Of a stretch of 6,473 bases of DNA, positions 1 to 5,805 are shown one piece after another (the first letter of the stretch is position 1; every line of letters starts with the position of its first letter). The notes under the pieces are model-generated. The model saw nothing but the letters and a program-made list of their open reading frames with translations, ran no database searches and was not told where the DNA came from. This stretch comes from Gammaproteobacteria bacterium (GTDB taxonomy: Bacteria; Pseudomonadota; Gammaproteobacteria; Burkholderiales; Burkholderiaceae_E), in NCBI GenBank assembly GCA_030425615.1, contig JAUIAI010000158.1, positions 1-6,473 of the forward strand, in the 5' to 3' direction. The position numbers and the translations under genes are program-made.

Positions 1-350
1 TTCAGGCCCTTTTCCACCGCATTCTTTGCCACCAGTCCCGCCCCCAGCATCACCGCCGGGTTGGAGGTGTTGGTGCAGGAGGTGATGGCGGCCACCACCA
101 CGTCGCCGTGGCGCAGGCTGTCGTCGCTGCCCGAAATGGGTTGACCGTCTTCGATGTTGTCGGCTCTGCCCGAATCCGCGATCACGGCCTCGGTGGCGAC
201 GCGCAACTCGCGCATCGGCACCCGGTCCTGGGGCCGCTTCGGCCCGGCGAGGTTGGGTTCCACCGAGGACAGGTCCAGGGTCAGGGTGGAGGCGAAGTCC
301 GGCGCGGGATCGCCGTCCTCGCGCCACAGCCCCTGGGCACGGCAATAGGC
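1..350 (-). other. acnA: Internal aconitase A (AcnA/IRP1-type) segment joined to aapQ
   Basis: The minus-strand translation in the same frame as aapQ starts EAYCRAQGLWRE, continues through a variable stretch with TLTLDLSSVEPNLAG then PKRPQDRVP, and reaches AAITSCTNTSNPAVM and AGLVAKNAVEKGL. These are the consecutive landmarks of the central part of AcnA-type aconitase (citrate/isocitrate interconversion, TCA cycle). The cysteine at fusion residue 471 (codon 75-77) is the first [4Fe-4S] ligand, in the aconitase signature. The LAGPKRPQDR block favours AcnA over the related 2-methylisocitrate dehydratase AcnD. About the first 350-400 residues of a normal aconitase are missing and replaced by the permease. 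No credible internal start or SD was seen, so alone it could not make active aconitase. Base composition resembles the neighbouring aapQ. Confidence 0.88.
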
Positions 351-1487
351 CTCCACCAGCGCGATGCGCGCGTTGTACCAGTTCATGAACAGCGCAATCA
401 GCAGGCTGATCGTCAGGTAGACGGCCATCAGGATCGCGATCGCCTCGATGGCCTGACCGGTCTGGTTCATCGACGTATTCGCCACGGCGACCAGGTCCGG
501 ATAACCGATGGCCACGGCCAGCGAAGAGTTCTTGGTCAGATTCAGGTACTGACTGGTCAGCGGCGGGATGATCACCCGCAGCGCCTGCGGCAGGATGATC
601 AGGCGAAGCCGCTGGCCCGGCGTCAGGCCGAGCGCCATCGCAGCCTCGGACTGCCCCTTGTCGACCGCCAGGATGCCGGCCCGCACGACCTCGGCGATGA
701 AGGCTGCGGTGTAGAAGGACAAACCGAGCAGCAGTGCCGTGAACTCGGGCGTGAGTACGAGCCCGCCCTGGAAGTTGAAACCCCTGAGGACCGGAACGTC
801 CAGTTCGGTCGGCGCGCCGGAGAGGAGCCACGCCAGGAACGGCAGCCCGAGCAGCAGCGCGAGCGTGACCAGGGTCACGGGCGACTGGCGCCCGGTCCGG
901 GTCTGGATCCGCCTCGCCCGGGTCCGATACGCCCAGGCCAGCGCGAGGGCCACGAGCAGCGCCACGCCGGCGGCCGTCCAGCCCGGATGAGCCACCGGCC
1001 AGGCGAACCGGAACCCGCGCTGGCTGATGAAGGCCAGATCACCCAGTGAGATCGCCTGGCGCACCCCCGGGAGCAATTCGGTGAAGAGCGTGTACCAGGC
1101 GAGAAGCTGCAGCAACAGCGGTACGTTGCGCATCACCTCGACATAGACCGACGCCAGCCGCGCCAGCAGCCAGTTGCTGGACAACCGGGCCACCCCCACC
1201 AGCGTTCCGAGGATCGTCGCCAGCAGGATGCCGAAGAACGACACCCAGAGCGTGTTGGCCAGGCCCGCGAGGAACGCCCGGCCATAGCTGTAGGTGGCGT
1301 CGAAGGCGATGCGCGACTCCGAGATGTCGAAGCCCGCCTCCTTGTCGAGGAACTCGAACCCGACCCGGATCTGACGCTGCTCGAGGTTGTAGAGCGTGTT
1401 GCCGATCAGGTACCAGCCGGTGACGACGACCGCCACCAGCAGGAGCACCTGCCAGAGAATGCCGCGCGCTCTCTCGTTCGCGAACAT
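1..1487 (-). CDS. aapQ: AapQ-type general L-amino-acid ABC permease fused in frame to an AcnA segment (3' end beyond window)
   Basis: Residues 1-379 (351-1487) read as the AapQ permease of the AapJQMP system, an inner-membrane subunit passing amino acids from the periplasmic binding protein. Visible are an N-terminal membrane segment (about 12-31), another at about 77-99, further hydrophobic segments, and the permease EAA loop starting at residue 281 (EAAMALG, then ILPQALRVIIPP) that docks on the ATPase. The last helix ends in FMNWYNARIALVE, the usual end of the family, so the permease is essentially complete at close to normal length. No stop follows: from residue 380 the frame continues as aconitase to the window edge, with no stop in 495 codons. 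The start ATG at 1487 lies 35 bp after the aapJ stop, and an in-frame TGA just upstream rules out a much longer form. Its SD is poor, so translation may be coupled to aapJ. The permease identity is firm; whether the fusion is natural is not. Confidence 0.85.
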   Translation of the reverse strand, partial: MFANERARGILWQVLLLVAVVVTGWYLIGNTLYNLEQRQIRVGFEFLDKEAGFDISESRIAFDATYSYGRAFLAGLANTLWVSFFGILLATILGTLVGVARLSSNWLLARLASVYVEVMRNVPLLLQLLAWYTLFTELLPGVRQAISLGDLAFISQRGFRFAWPVAHPGWTAAGVALLVALALAWAYRTRARRIQTRTGRQSPVTLVTLALLLGLPFLAWLLSGAPTELDVPVLRGFNFQGGLVLTPEFTALLLGLSFYTAAFIAEVVRAGILAVDKGQSEAAMALGLTPGQRLRLIILPQALRVIIPPLTSQYLNLTKNSSLAVAIGYPDLVAVANTSMNQTGQAIEAIAILMAVYLTISLLIALFMNWYNARIALVEAYCRAQGLWREDGDPAPDFASTLTLDLSSVEPNLAGPKRPQDRVPMRELRVATEAVIADSGRADNIEDGQPISGSDDSLRHGDVVVAAITSCTNTSNPAVMLGAGLVAKNAVEKGL

Positions 1488-1522
1488 GGATCCGAAGCCG
1501 GGTTCGGGAGCGGTTCAGACGA

Positions 1523-2542
1523 TCAGCGCATCGGCGGCGCGTACATCAGCCCGCCATCCTTCCATTGCGCGTTCTGACCGCGCGAGATCCCCAACGGGCC
1601 CACGTTCCGGTCGTACATCTCGCCGTAGTTGCCCACCGCCTTGATGGCGCGGACCATCCACTGGTCGTCCAGGCCCAGACCGGTGCCGACCTCGCCCTTG
1701 ACGCCGAGCAAACGCTGGACCGCGGGCAGGTTCGAGCCCGTCATTTCGTCGACGTTCGCGGTGGTGACCCCCAGTTCCTCTGCCTCGACGAGGCCGTACA
1801 GCACCCACTTGACGATGGTGAAGAACTCCCAGTCGCCACGACGGAGCATGGGGCCCAGCGGCTCCTTGGAGATGGCGTTGGGCAGGATCATGTAGTCGTC
1901 GGGGTTGTCGGCCTTCTGACGCGTGGCCGCCAGGCCCGAGATGTCGGTCGTGTAGACGTCGCAACGACCGGAGAAGAACGCCTGCTCGACCTGCGACAAC
2001 TCCGTAATGACCACCGGCTTGTATTCCATGCCGTTCGCGCGGAAGTAGTCCGACAGGTTCAGTTCGGTCGTGGTTCCGGGCTGTACGCAGACCGAGGCGC
2101 CGCTCAGCTCGCTGGCCTTGGTGACGCCCAGGTCCTTGCGCAGCATGAAGCCCTGACCGTCGTAGAACAACGTGCCGGCGAACACGGAACCCAGCGTCGA
2201 GTCACGGCTCGAGGTCCAGGTCGTGTTGCGCGAGAGCAGGTCGACCTCACCCGACTGCAGCAGGGTGAATCGGACCTGGGCCGTCGACGGGACGAACTGG
2301 ACCTTGGACGCGTCGCCGAGCACCGCCGCGGCCACCGCGCGGCAGAAGTCGGCATCGATCCCCGTCCATTTGCCCTGACTGTCGGGGGCGGAGAAGCCCT
2401 GTAATCCGGTGCTCACGCCACAGCGCAGAACACCCCGCTCCTTGATGCTGTCCAGCGTCTCGCCCGCGTGGGCGATTCCGGGCGCGGACACGGCCGCGGT
2501 CAGAACGGCAGCGCCGAGCGCTGCACGAATAGTGCTCTTCAT
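1523..2542 (-). CDS. aapJ: General L-amino-acid ABC transporter periplasmic binding protein AapJ
   Basis: 339-residue family 3 solute-binding protein that captures amino acids in the periplasm and delivers them to the AapQ/AapM permease. Residues 1-26 form a Sec signal peptide (MKSTIRAALGAAV..., cut after AHA). The mature part begins GETLDSIKERGVLRCGVSTG and has family marks: GIDADFCRAVAAAVLGD, FTLLQSGEVDLLSRNTTWT, FYDGQGFMLRKDLG, VCVQPGTTTELNL, and a C-terminal NYGEMYDRN block with a tail ending APPMR. Length and order match AapJ/BztA proteins. The frame stays open upstream to 2863, but the start at 2542 is chosen because it has GGAGG seven bases upstream and begins exactly at the signal peptide. 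It is the first gene of a minus-strand operon with aapQ 35 bp downstream. Specificity is inferred from the family: broad L-amino acids, perhaps glutamate/aspartate/glutamine. Confidence 0.95.
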   Translation of the reverse strand: MKSTIRAALGAAVLTAAVSAPGIAHAGETLDSIKERGVLRCGVSTGLQGFSAPDSQGKWTGIDADFCRAVAAAVLGDASKVQFVPSTAQVRFTLLQSGEVDLLSRNTTWTSSRDSTLGSVFAGTLFYDGQGFMLRKDLGVTKASELSGASVCVQPGTTTELNLSDYFRANGMEYKPVVITELSQVEQAFFSGRCDVYTTDISGLAATRQKADNPDDYMILPNAISKEPLGPMLRRGDWEFFTIVKWVLYGLVEAEELGVTTANVDEMTGSNLPAVQRLLGVKGEVGTGLGLDDQWMVRAIKAVGNYGEMYDRNVGPLGISRGQNAQWKDGGLMYAPPMR

Positions 2543-2549
2543 CGACTTT

Positions 2550-2554
2550 CCTCC
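2550..2554 (-). promoter_or_regulatory. Shine-Dalgarno of aapJ
   Basis: GGAGG on the minus strand, seven bases before the ATG at 2542. It decides the aapJ start against longer upstream readings of the same frame, which lack a comparable site and would bury the signal peptide. Confidence 0.85.
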
Positions 2555-2649
2555 ACAGGATGCGGCACCCGCCTCCCGAGCCCCCGGGCGGTTCGAGCGC
2601 CTTAAATTCGGATCGAAACGGCCATCTGGCGGATGACCGGTTTGCGCGC

Positions 2650-2680
2650 AGTGTAGCCGAACGTAATGCCCCTGAAACAA
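2650..2680 (-). promoter_or_regulatory. aapJ: Candidate sigma-70 promoter of aapJ
   Basis: On the minus strand a -10-like TACACT (2650-2655) lies downstream of a -35-like TTGTTT (2675-2680). The 19-base spacer is longer than ideal, although shifting the -35 by a base or two gives 17-18. Transcription would start near 2643, giving a leader of about 100 bases. Pattern match only. Confidence 0.35.
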
Positions 2681-2705
2681 GTTCGGGAATGTGCCCCTCC
2701 GAGGC

Positions 2706-2721
2706 GCAATGGGGGCACCAA
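2706..2721 (-). promoter_or_regulatory. aapJ: Candidate sigma-54 (-24/-12) promoter of aapJ
   Basis: The minus strand reads TTGGTGCCCCCATTGC. GG and GC are exactly ten bases apart and TTGC is complete, fitting the GG-N10-GC core of RpoN promoters. The -24 half is imperfect (TTGGTGC against TTGGCAC). Overlapping it is GCACC-N5-GGTGG (2715-2729), resembling an NtrC half-site pair, though its position over the -24 element is not the usual enhancer distance. The start would be near 2694. Nitrogen control of aap operons is known in rhizobia; applying it here is inference. Confidence 0.35.
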
Positions 2722-2909
2722 GTCGGTGGCTGCTCGCACCACCGTCTTGCTGCAACGCACACTCGCGGCGCCGGATCGGGCGTTGACGTGAGACGCGCAC
2801 CGCGGCCGCCGCTGCGTACCGACGCCTGCTGACGAAGACCGGCAGCGGAACCCGATGCTGCACCCCAGCATCCGATGCCGCGCAGTCGAGGCGGGCGGCG
2901 GACGCGACG

Positions 2910-2939
2910 AAAAAAAAAGGAGCCCGGCGATGCGGGCTC
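2910..2939 (-). terminator. Strong intrinsic terminator reading leftwards
   Basis: On the minus strand GAGCCCG, loop CATCGC, then CGGGCTC form a perfect 7-bp stem (2920-2926 with 2933-2939). It is followed by one C and nine T (2910-2918). The T tract exists only for minus-strand transcription; to the right of the hairpin there is no T run. It lies about 370 bases upstream of the aapJ ATG and upstream of the aapJ promoter candidates. It therefore ends a transcript arriving from the right, or acts in a long aapJ leader. Confidence 0.85.
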
Positions 2940-3060
2940 GAGCTGGAGGAGACACTCAGGAAAAACAGGAAGAAACAGCGACGGTGGCAGAAACCCGGGA
3001 GGCCGCTTCGGCGACCGTCCCGTCAGGGGGGTGGATGACTGCGCCGTTACACCTGAGTCG
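2910..3060 (-). ncRNA. Possible small RNA ending at the orphan terminator (5' end uncertain)
   Basis: The minus-strand terminator at 2910-2939 has no minus-strand protein gene before it, because the next gene to the right is on the plus strand. Just upstream on the minus strand lie pyrimidine-rich stretches, GTTTCTTCCTGTTTTTCC and GTCTCCTCC (about 2945-2975). A U-rich patch, a GC-rich terminator stem and a long U tail are the layout of Hfq-type small RNAs, and CUCCUCC could pair with Shine-Dalgarno sequences. No known RNA family was recognised and no convincing promoter was found, so the right boundary is a guess. Confidence 0.25.
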
Positions 3061-3093
3061 CGCGTCCGACGCGCAGGGTTCAATCGTCCGGGC

Positions 3094-3113
3094 TAGAATC
3101 GGCGCCCTATAAT
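3094..3113 (+). promoter_or_regulatory. Possible promoter -10 elements for the transglycosylase gene
   Basis: TAGAAT (3094-3099) and a perfect TATAAT (3108-3113) lie 25-45 bases before the ATG at 3138, in otherwise GC-rich DNA. No good -35 hexamer sits at the right distance from either. If TATAAT is used, the leader is only about 18 bases, which agrees with the lack of a clear SD before 3138. Transcription would probably continue into eutBC. Confidence 0.4.
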
Positions 3114-3137
3114 TCCTACGACGCTTCCCTGAAGCTG

Positions 3138-4394
3138 ATGCTGATCCCCTCTTCCGCCAGCCGCGTCGCGGCTGGCCGCGCGCGACGCCTGCTCGGCGTC
3201 CTTCTCGTCGGTACGGCGGCCCATGCCGTGCCGGTTTCGGCCGCATCCATGAAGGCCTTCGAGGCCTGCCTTCGCGGACTGGAGCCGGCGGCGGTCGTCG
3301 CCGGTCTTTCGCCGCAGCGATTCGTGGAACTCACCTCGGGGCTGCGCCCGGACGAGACCGTCCTCGAGCGTCTGAACCGGCAGGCCGAGTTCATCCTGAC
3401 CACGGGCGAATACATGCAGCGTGTGGTCAACCCCCGGCGGATCGAGGCGGGCCGCGAACTGCTGCTCGACAAGGCGTCGATGCTGGCGGAGATCGAATCG
3501 CGCATGGGTGTGCGCCGCGAAACGCTGCTCGCCATCTGGGGCGTGGAGACCAATTACGGCACCACCCGCGGCGACCGCGACCTGCTCAGATCCCTGGCCA
3601 CGCTGTCCTGCTTCGGCAGACGCCAGGCGTTCTTCCGCCGCGAGCTGATGGCGTCCCTGCAGATCGTGGACGCCGGTCACGTGCCACGCGAATCCTTCTC
3701 CGGCTCGTGGGCCGGCGCATTCGGTCACACCCAGTTCATGCCGACCACCTTCCTTCGGATGTCCGTCGATTTCGACGGTGACGGACACCGCAACCTCGTC
3801 GACAGCGTGGCCGACGCCCTCGCCTCGACCGCCAACTATCTGGTTCGCAACGGCTGGCAGACGGGTCGCCCCTGGGGCGTCGAGGTCGCTCTTCCCGAGG
3901 GGATGGTGCTCGACGCGGACTCCCGCAAGGACCGGCGCGCGTTGTCGGACTGGACCGAACTGGGCGTGACGGCGGTCACCGAGCGGGGCCGACGCGAACT
4001 CGCGGGCATCCCCGGCGGAGAAGCCGCTGCCCTGCTCAGGCCCGACGACGCGGGCGGGCCGGTGCTGCTGGTCTTCCAGAACTTCAACGCGGTGTTCGCC
4101 TACAACCCGTCGGTCAAGTACGCGCTCGCCATCAACCATCTGGCCGACCGCATCGCCGGCGAAGGTCCGTTCGAGACCCCATGGCCCGCCAGCGACCGGG
4201 CCGTGGACCATGAGAGCCGGCGCGAACTGCAACGCCTGCTGCTCGACAAGGGCCACCGAATCGGCCCGGTCGATGGCATCATCGGACCGAAGACCCGTGC
4301 GGCGATCCGGACCGAGCAGAAGCGCCTGGGCATGACCGTCGACGGTCGCCCGAGCCAGGCGCTGATCCAGGCGCTGGGCCGGCGCGGCGGCTGA
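3138..4394 (+). CDS. MltB-family lytic murein transglycosylase (GH103) with C-terminal peptidoglycan-binding domain
   Basis: 418-residue exported enzyme that cleaves the MurNAc-GlcNAc bond of peptidoglycan, forming 1,6-anhydro ends. Residues 1 to about 30-35 are a Sec signal (Arg-rich start, LLGVLLVGTAAHA); no lipobox is seen, so it is probably soluble in the periplasm, unlike lipoprotein E. coli MltB. The catalytic domain spans about 38-340. It has the catalytic acid Glu137 in IWGVETNYG, the GSWAGAFGHTQFMPTTF motif at 189-205, DFDGDGHRNL and ANYLVRNGW. Residues 360-412 (ELQRLLLDKGHRIGPVDGI, GPKTRAAIR) form a PG_binding_1 domain. This layout matches the longer MltB_2 subgroup. ATG 3138 is the only usable start in frame between the -10 hexamers and the signal peptide; only a weak GAAG precedes it. 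eutB follows after 46 bp with no terminator, so co-transcription is possible, though no functional link is known. Confidence 0.93.
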   Translation: MLIPSSASRVAAGRARRLLGVLLVGTAAHAVPVSAASMKAFEACLRGLEPAAVVAGLSPQRFVELTSGLRPDETVLERLNRQAEFILTTGEYMQRVVNPRRIEAGRELLLDKASMLAEIESRMGVRRETLLAIWGVETNYGTTRGDRDLLRSLATLSCFGRRQAFFRRELMASLQIVDAGHVPRESFSGSWAGAFGHTQFMPTTFLRMSVDFDGDGHRNLVDSVADALASTANYLVRNGWQTGRPWGVEVALPEGMVLDADSRKDRRALSDWTELGVTAVTERGRRELAGIPGGEAAALLRPDDAGGPVLLVFQNFNAVFAYNPSVKYALAINHLADRIAGEGPFETPWPASDRAVDHESRRELQRLLLDKGHRIGPVDGIIGPKTRAAIRTEQKRLGMTVDGRPSQALIQALGRRGG

Positions 4395-4428
4395 GGCAGG
4401 CGCCGTCGGCCGGGCGGCGGCCCGAAGC

Positions 4429-4433
4429 GGAGG
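4429..4433 (+). promoter_or_regulatory. eutB: Shine-Dalgarno of eutB supporting a GTG start
   Basis: GGAGG seven bases before GTG at 4441. It supports this GTG rather than an internal ATG as the eutB start. The 46-bp gap before eutB holds no U-tailed hairpin and is too short for a cobalamin riboswitch. Confidence 0.8.
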
Positions 4434-4440
4434 TTTCGTC

Positions 4441-5805
4441 GTGTTCCGAACGCGAATCGGAGCGAGGCAGTTTTCGTTCCCCGATCTGGCGACGCTGCTG
4501 GCGCGCGCGAGCCCGGCGCGCTCCGGCGACCGGCTGGCCGGCGTCGCCGCGGAATCGGATACCGAGCGGGTGGCCGCGCGCATGGTGCTGGCGGACGTCC
4601 CGCTACGACGCTTCCTCGAGTCGCCGGTGATTCCCTACGAGCTCGACGAAGTCACCCGCGCGATCCACGACGACCACGATCCGGCCGCGTTCGCGCCCGT
4701 GGCGTCCCTGACCGTCGGCGAGTTCCGGGAATTTCTCCTCAGCGACCTGTCCGATGCAGCGACCCTGACCGCACTCTCTCCCGGCCTCACGCCAGAGATG
4801 GTGGCCGCAGTCAGCAAGCTGATGCGCAACCAGGACCTGATCGCGGTGGCGGCGAAACGGCCCGTCGTCAGCGCCTTTCGCGACACGCTCGGTCTGCCGG
4901 GTCGGCTTGCGTTCCGATTGCAGCCCAACCACCCGACGGACGATCCGGCGGCCATCGCGGCCAGTATCGTGGACGGTCTGATGTACGGCTGCGGGGACGC
5001 GGTCATCGGCATCAACCCCGCGACGGACAGCCCGGCGCGGGTCGCCGAACTGCTGGCGCTCACGAACGAGATCCGCGAACGGTTCGCGATCCCCACCCAG
5101 ACCTGCGTACTGACCCATGTGTCGACCACCATCGGTCTGATCGAGCGCGGCGCGCCCGTGGACCTGATCTTCCAGTCGATCGCGGGGTCAGAGGCCGCGA
5201 ATCGCGGATTCGGGGTCAGCCTCGCGCTGCTCGACGAAGCGCTGGAAGCCGGGCGGTCCCTGCGCCGCGGATCCGTCGGGGAGAATCTGATGTACTTCGA
5301 GACCGGCCAGGGCAGCGCACTTTCGGCCGACGCTCATCACGGCGTGGATCAGCAGACCTGTGAAGCCCGCGCCTATGCGGTCGCGCGCCGCTATGCGCCG
5401 CTGCTGGTGAACACGGTGGTCGGTTTCATCGGCCCCGAGTACCTGTTCGACGGCCGCCAGATCGTGAGAGCCGGACTCGAGGACCACTTCTGCGGCAAGC
5501 TGCTCGGTGTGCCGATGGGCTGCGACGTCTGCTACACCAACCATGCGGAAGCCGATCAGGACGACATGGACACGCTGCTCACCCTGCTGGGCACCGCGGG
5601 CTGCAACTTCTTCATGGGCGTGCCGGGCGCCGACGACATCATGCTCAATTACCAGAGTACGTCGTTCCACGACGCGCTCTACCTTCGCCGGCTGCTCGGC
5701 CGTCGTCCTGCGCCGGAGTTCGAGGCCTGGCTGCAGCAACAGGGTCTGATGCAGGACGGACGGATGCTGCCCCCGCCGGGCGATCATCCGCTGCTTGCGG
5801 CATGA
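4441..5805 (+). CDS. eutB: Ethanolamine ammonia-lyase large (heavy) subunit EutB
   Basis: 454 residues, almost the length of E. coli EutB (453). With EutC it forms the adenosylcobalamin-dependent lyase that turns ethanolamine into acetaldehyde and ammonia. Residues known from the E. coli enzyme are all present: Arg159 and Gln161 (FRLQPN), Asn192 (GINPATD), Glu287 (ENLMYFETGQGS), Phe329 (VGFIGPEY), Asp362 (GCDVCYTNHAEAD) and Met392 (NFFMGVPGADD). Numbering is identical to E. coli from Glu287 onwards and one lower before it. The barrel is complete, with no truncation or frameshift. The start is GTG 4441 with a strong SD, giving MFRTRIGARQFSFPDL, a normal EutB beginning. The stop overlaps the eutC start (ATGA), indicating translational coupling. 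No shell-protein genes or reactivase EutA are visible in the window, so this looks like the compact non-microcompartment form. Confidence 0.97.
   Translation: MFRTRIGARQFSFPDLATLLARASPARSGDRLAGVAAESDTERVAARMVLADVPLRRFLESPVIPYELDEVTRAIHDDHDPAAFAPVASLTVGEFREFLLSDLSDAATLTALSPGLTPEMVAAVSKLMRNQDLIAVAAKRPVVSAFRDTLGLPGRLAFRLQPNHPTDDPAAIAASIVDGLMYGCGDAVIGINPATDSPARVAELLALTNEIRERFAIPTQTCVLTHVSTTIGLIERGAPVDLIFQSIAGSEAANRGFGVSLALLDEALEAGRSLRRGSVGENLMYFETGQGSALSADAHHGVDQQTCEARAYAVARRYAPLLVNTVVGFIGPEYLFDGRQIVRAGLEDHFCGKLLGVPMGCDVCYTNHAEADQDDMDTLLTLLGTAGCNFFMGVPGADDIMLNYQSTSFHDALYLRRLLGRRPAPEFEAWLQQQGLMQDGRMLPPPGDHPLLAA

Larger units (their letters stand above)
2543..3137. other. Divergent intergenic region between aapJ and the transglycosylase gene
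   Basis: 595 bp without a convincing protein gene. Open frames here (for example 2409-2636, 2560-2832 and 2855-3112 on plus, 2602-2955 on minus) show no recognisable domain and look like GC-rich chance frames. What can be supported is a set of signals: the aapJ SD, candidate minus-strand promoters near 2650-2721, an intrinsic minus-strand terminator at 2910-2939 with a U-rich tract before it, and -10-like hexamers for the plus strand at 3094-3113. The region is less GC-rich than the genes in places (A/T tracts around 2607, 2910 and 2960). Confidence 0.8.

Noticed and set aside
1..350. AcnD (2-methylisocitrate dehydratase) instead of AcnA for the aconitase segment
   Set aside because: The block LAGPKRPQDRVP is the AcnA/IRP form; AcnD proteins usually carry a different sequence here (AGPSNPH-like).
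108..1049. Plus-strand open frame (313 codons) opposite aapQ and the aconitase segment
   Set aside because: It runs across the junction only because both parts are GC-rich and in one codon phase; the translation is Arg/Gln/Gly-rich without domain features.
1..1487. A frameshift or transferred island boundary inside aapQ
   Set aside because: Translation is continuous through every codon, and base composition on the two sides of the junction looks similar (about 60-65% G+C in sampled stretches), so composition gives no sign of foreign DNA.
1523..2863. Longer aapJ of 446 residues starting at 2863
   Set aside because: The extra 107 residues are Arg/Cys/Pro-rich, unlike the family. The SD and signal peptide fix the start at 2542.
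2930..3112. Plus-strand small frame starting ATG at 2930 with GGAG seven bases upstream, 60 codons
   Set aside because: The GGAG and ATG are parts of the terminator hairpin, and the Glu/Ala/Thr/Arg-rich translation has no membrane segment, motif or similarity I recognise. It could only be revived by conservation or ribosome profiling.
4395..4440. GC-rich inverted stretch (GGCC repeats) after the transglycosylase stop as a terminator
   Set aside because: The possible stem is short and no T run follows; the next gene starts within 46 bp.
3093..4583. Long minus-strand open frame (496 codons) opposite the transglycosylase gene
   Set aside because: It is antisense to a well-recognised protein, rich in Arg/Ala/Gly/Gln/His as expected of a GC-rich shadow, with no known domain and no SD.
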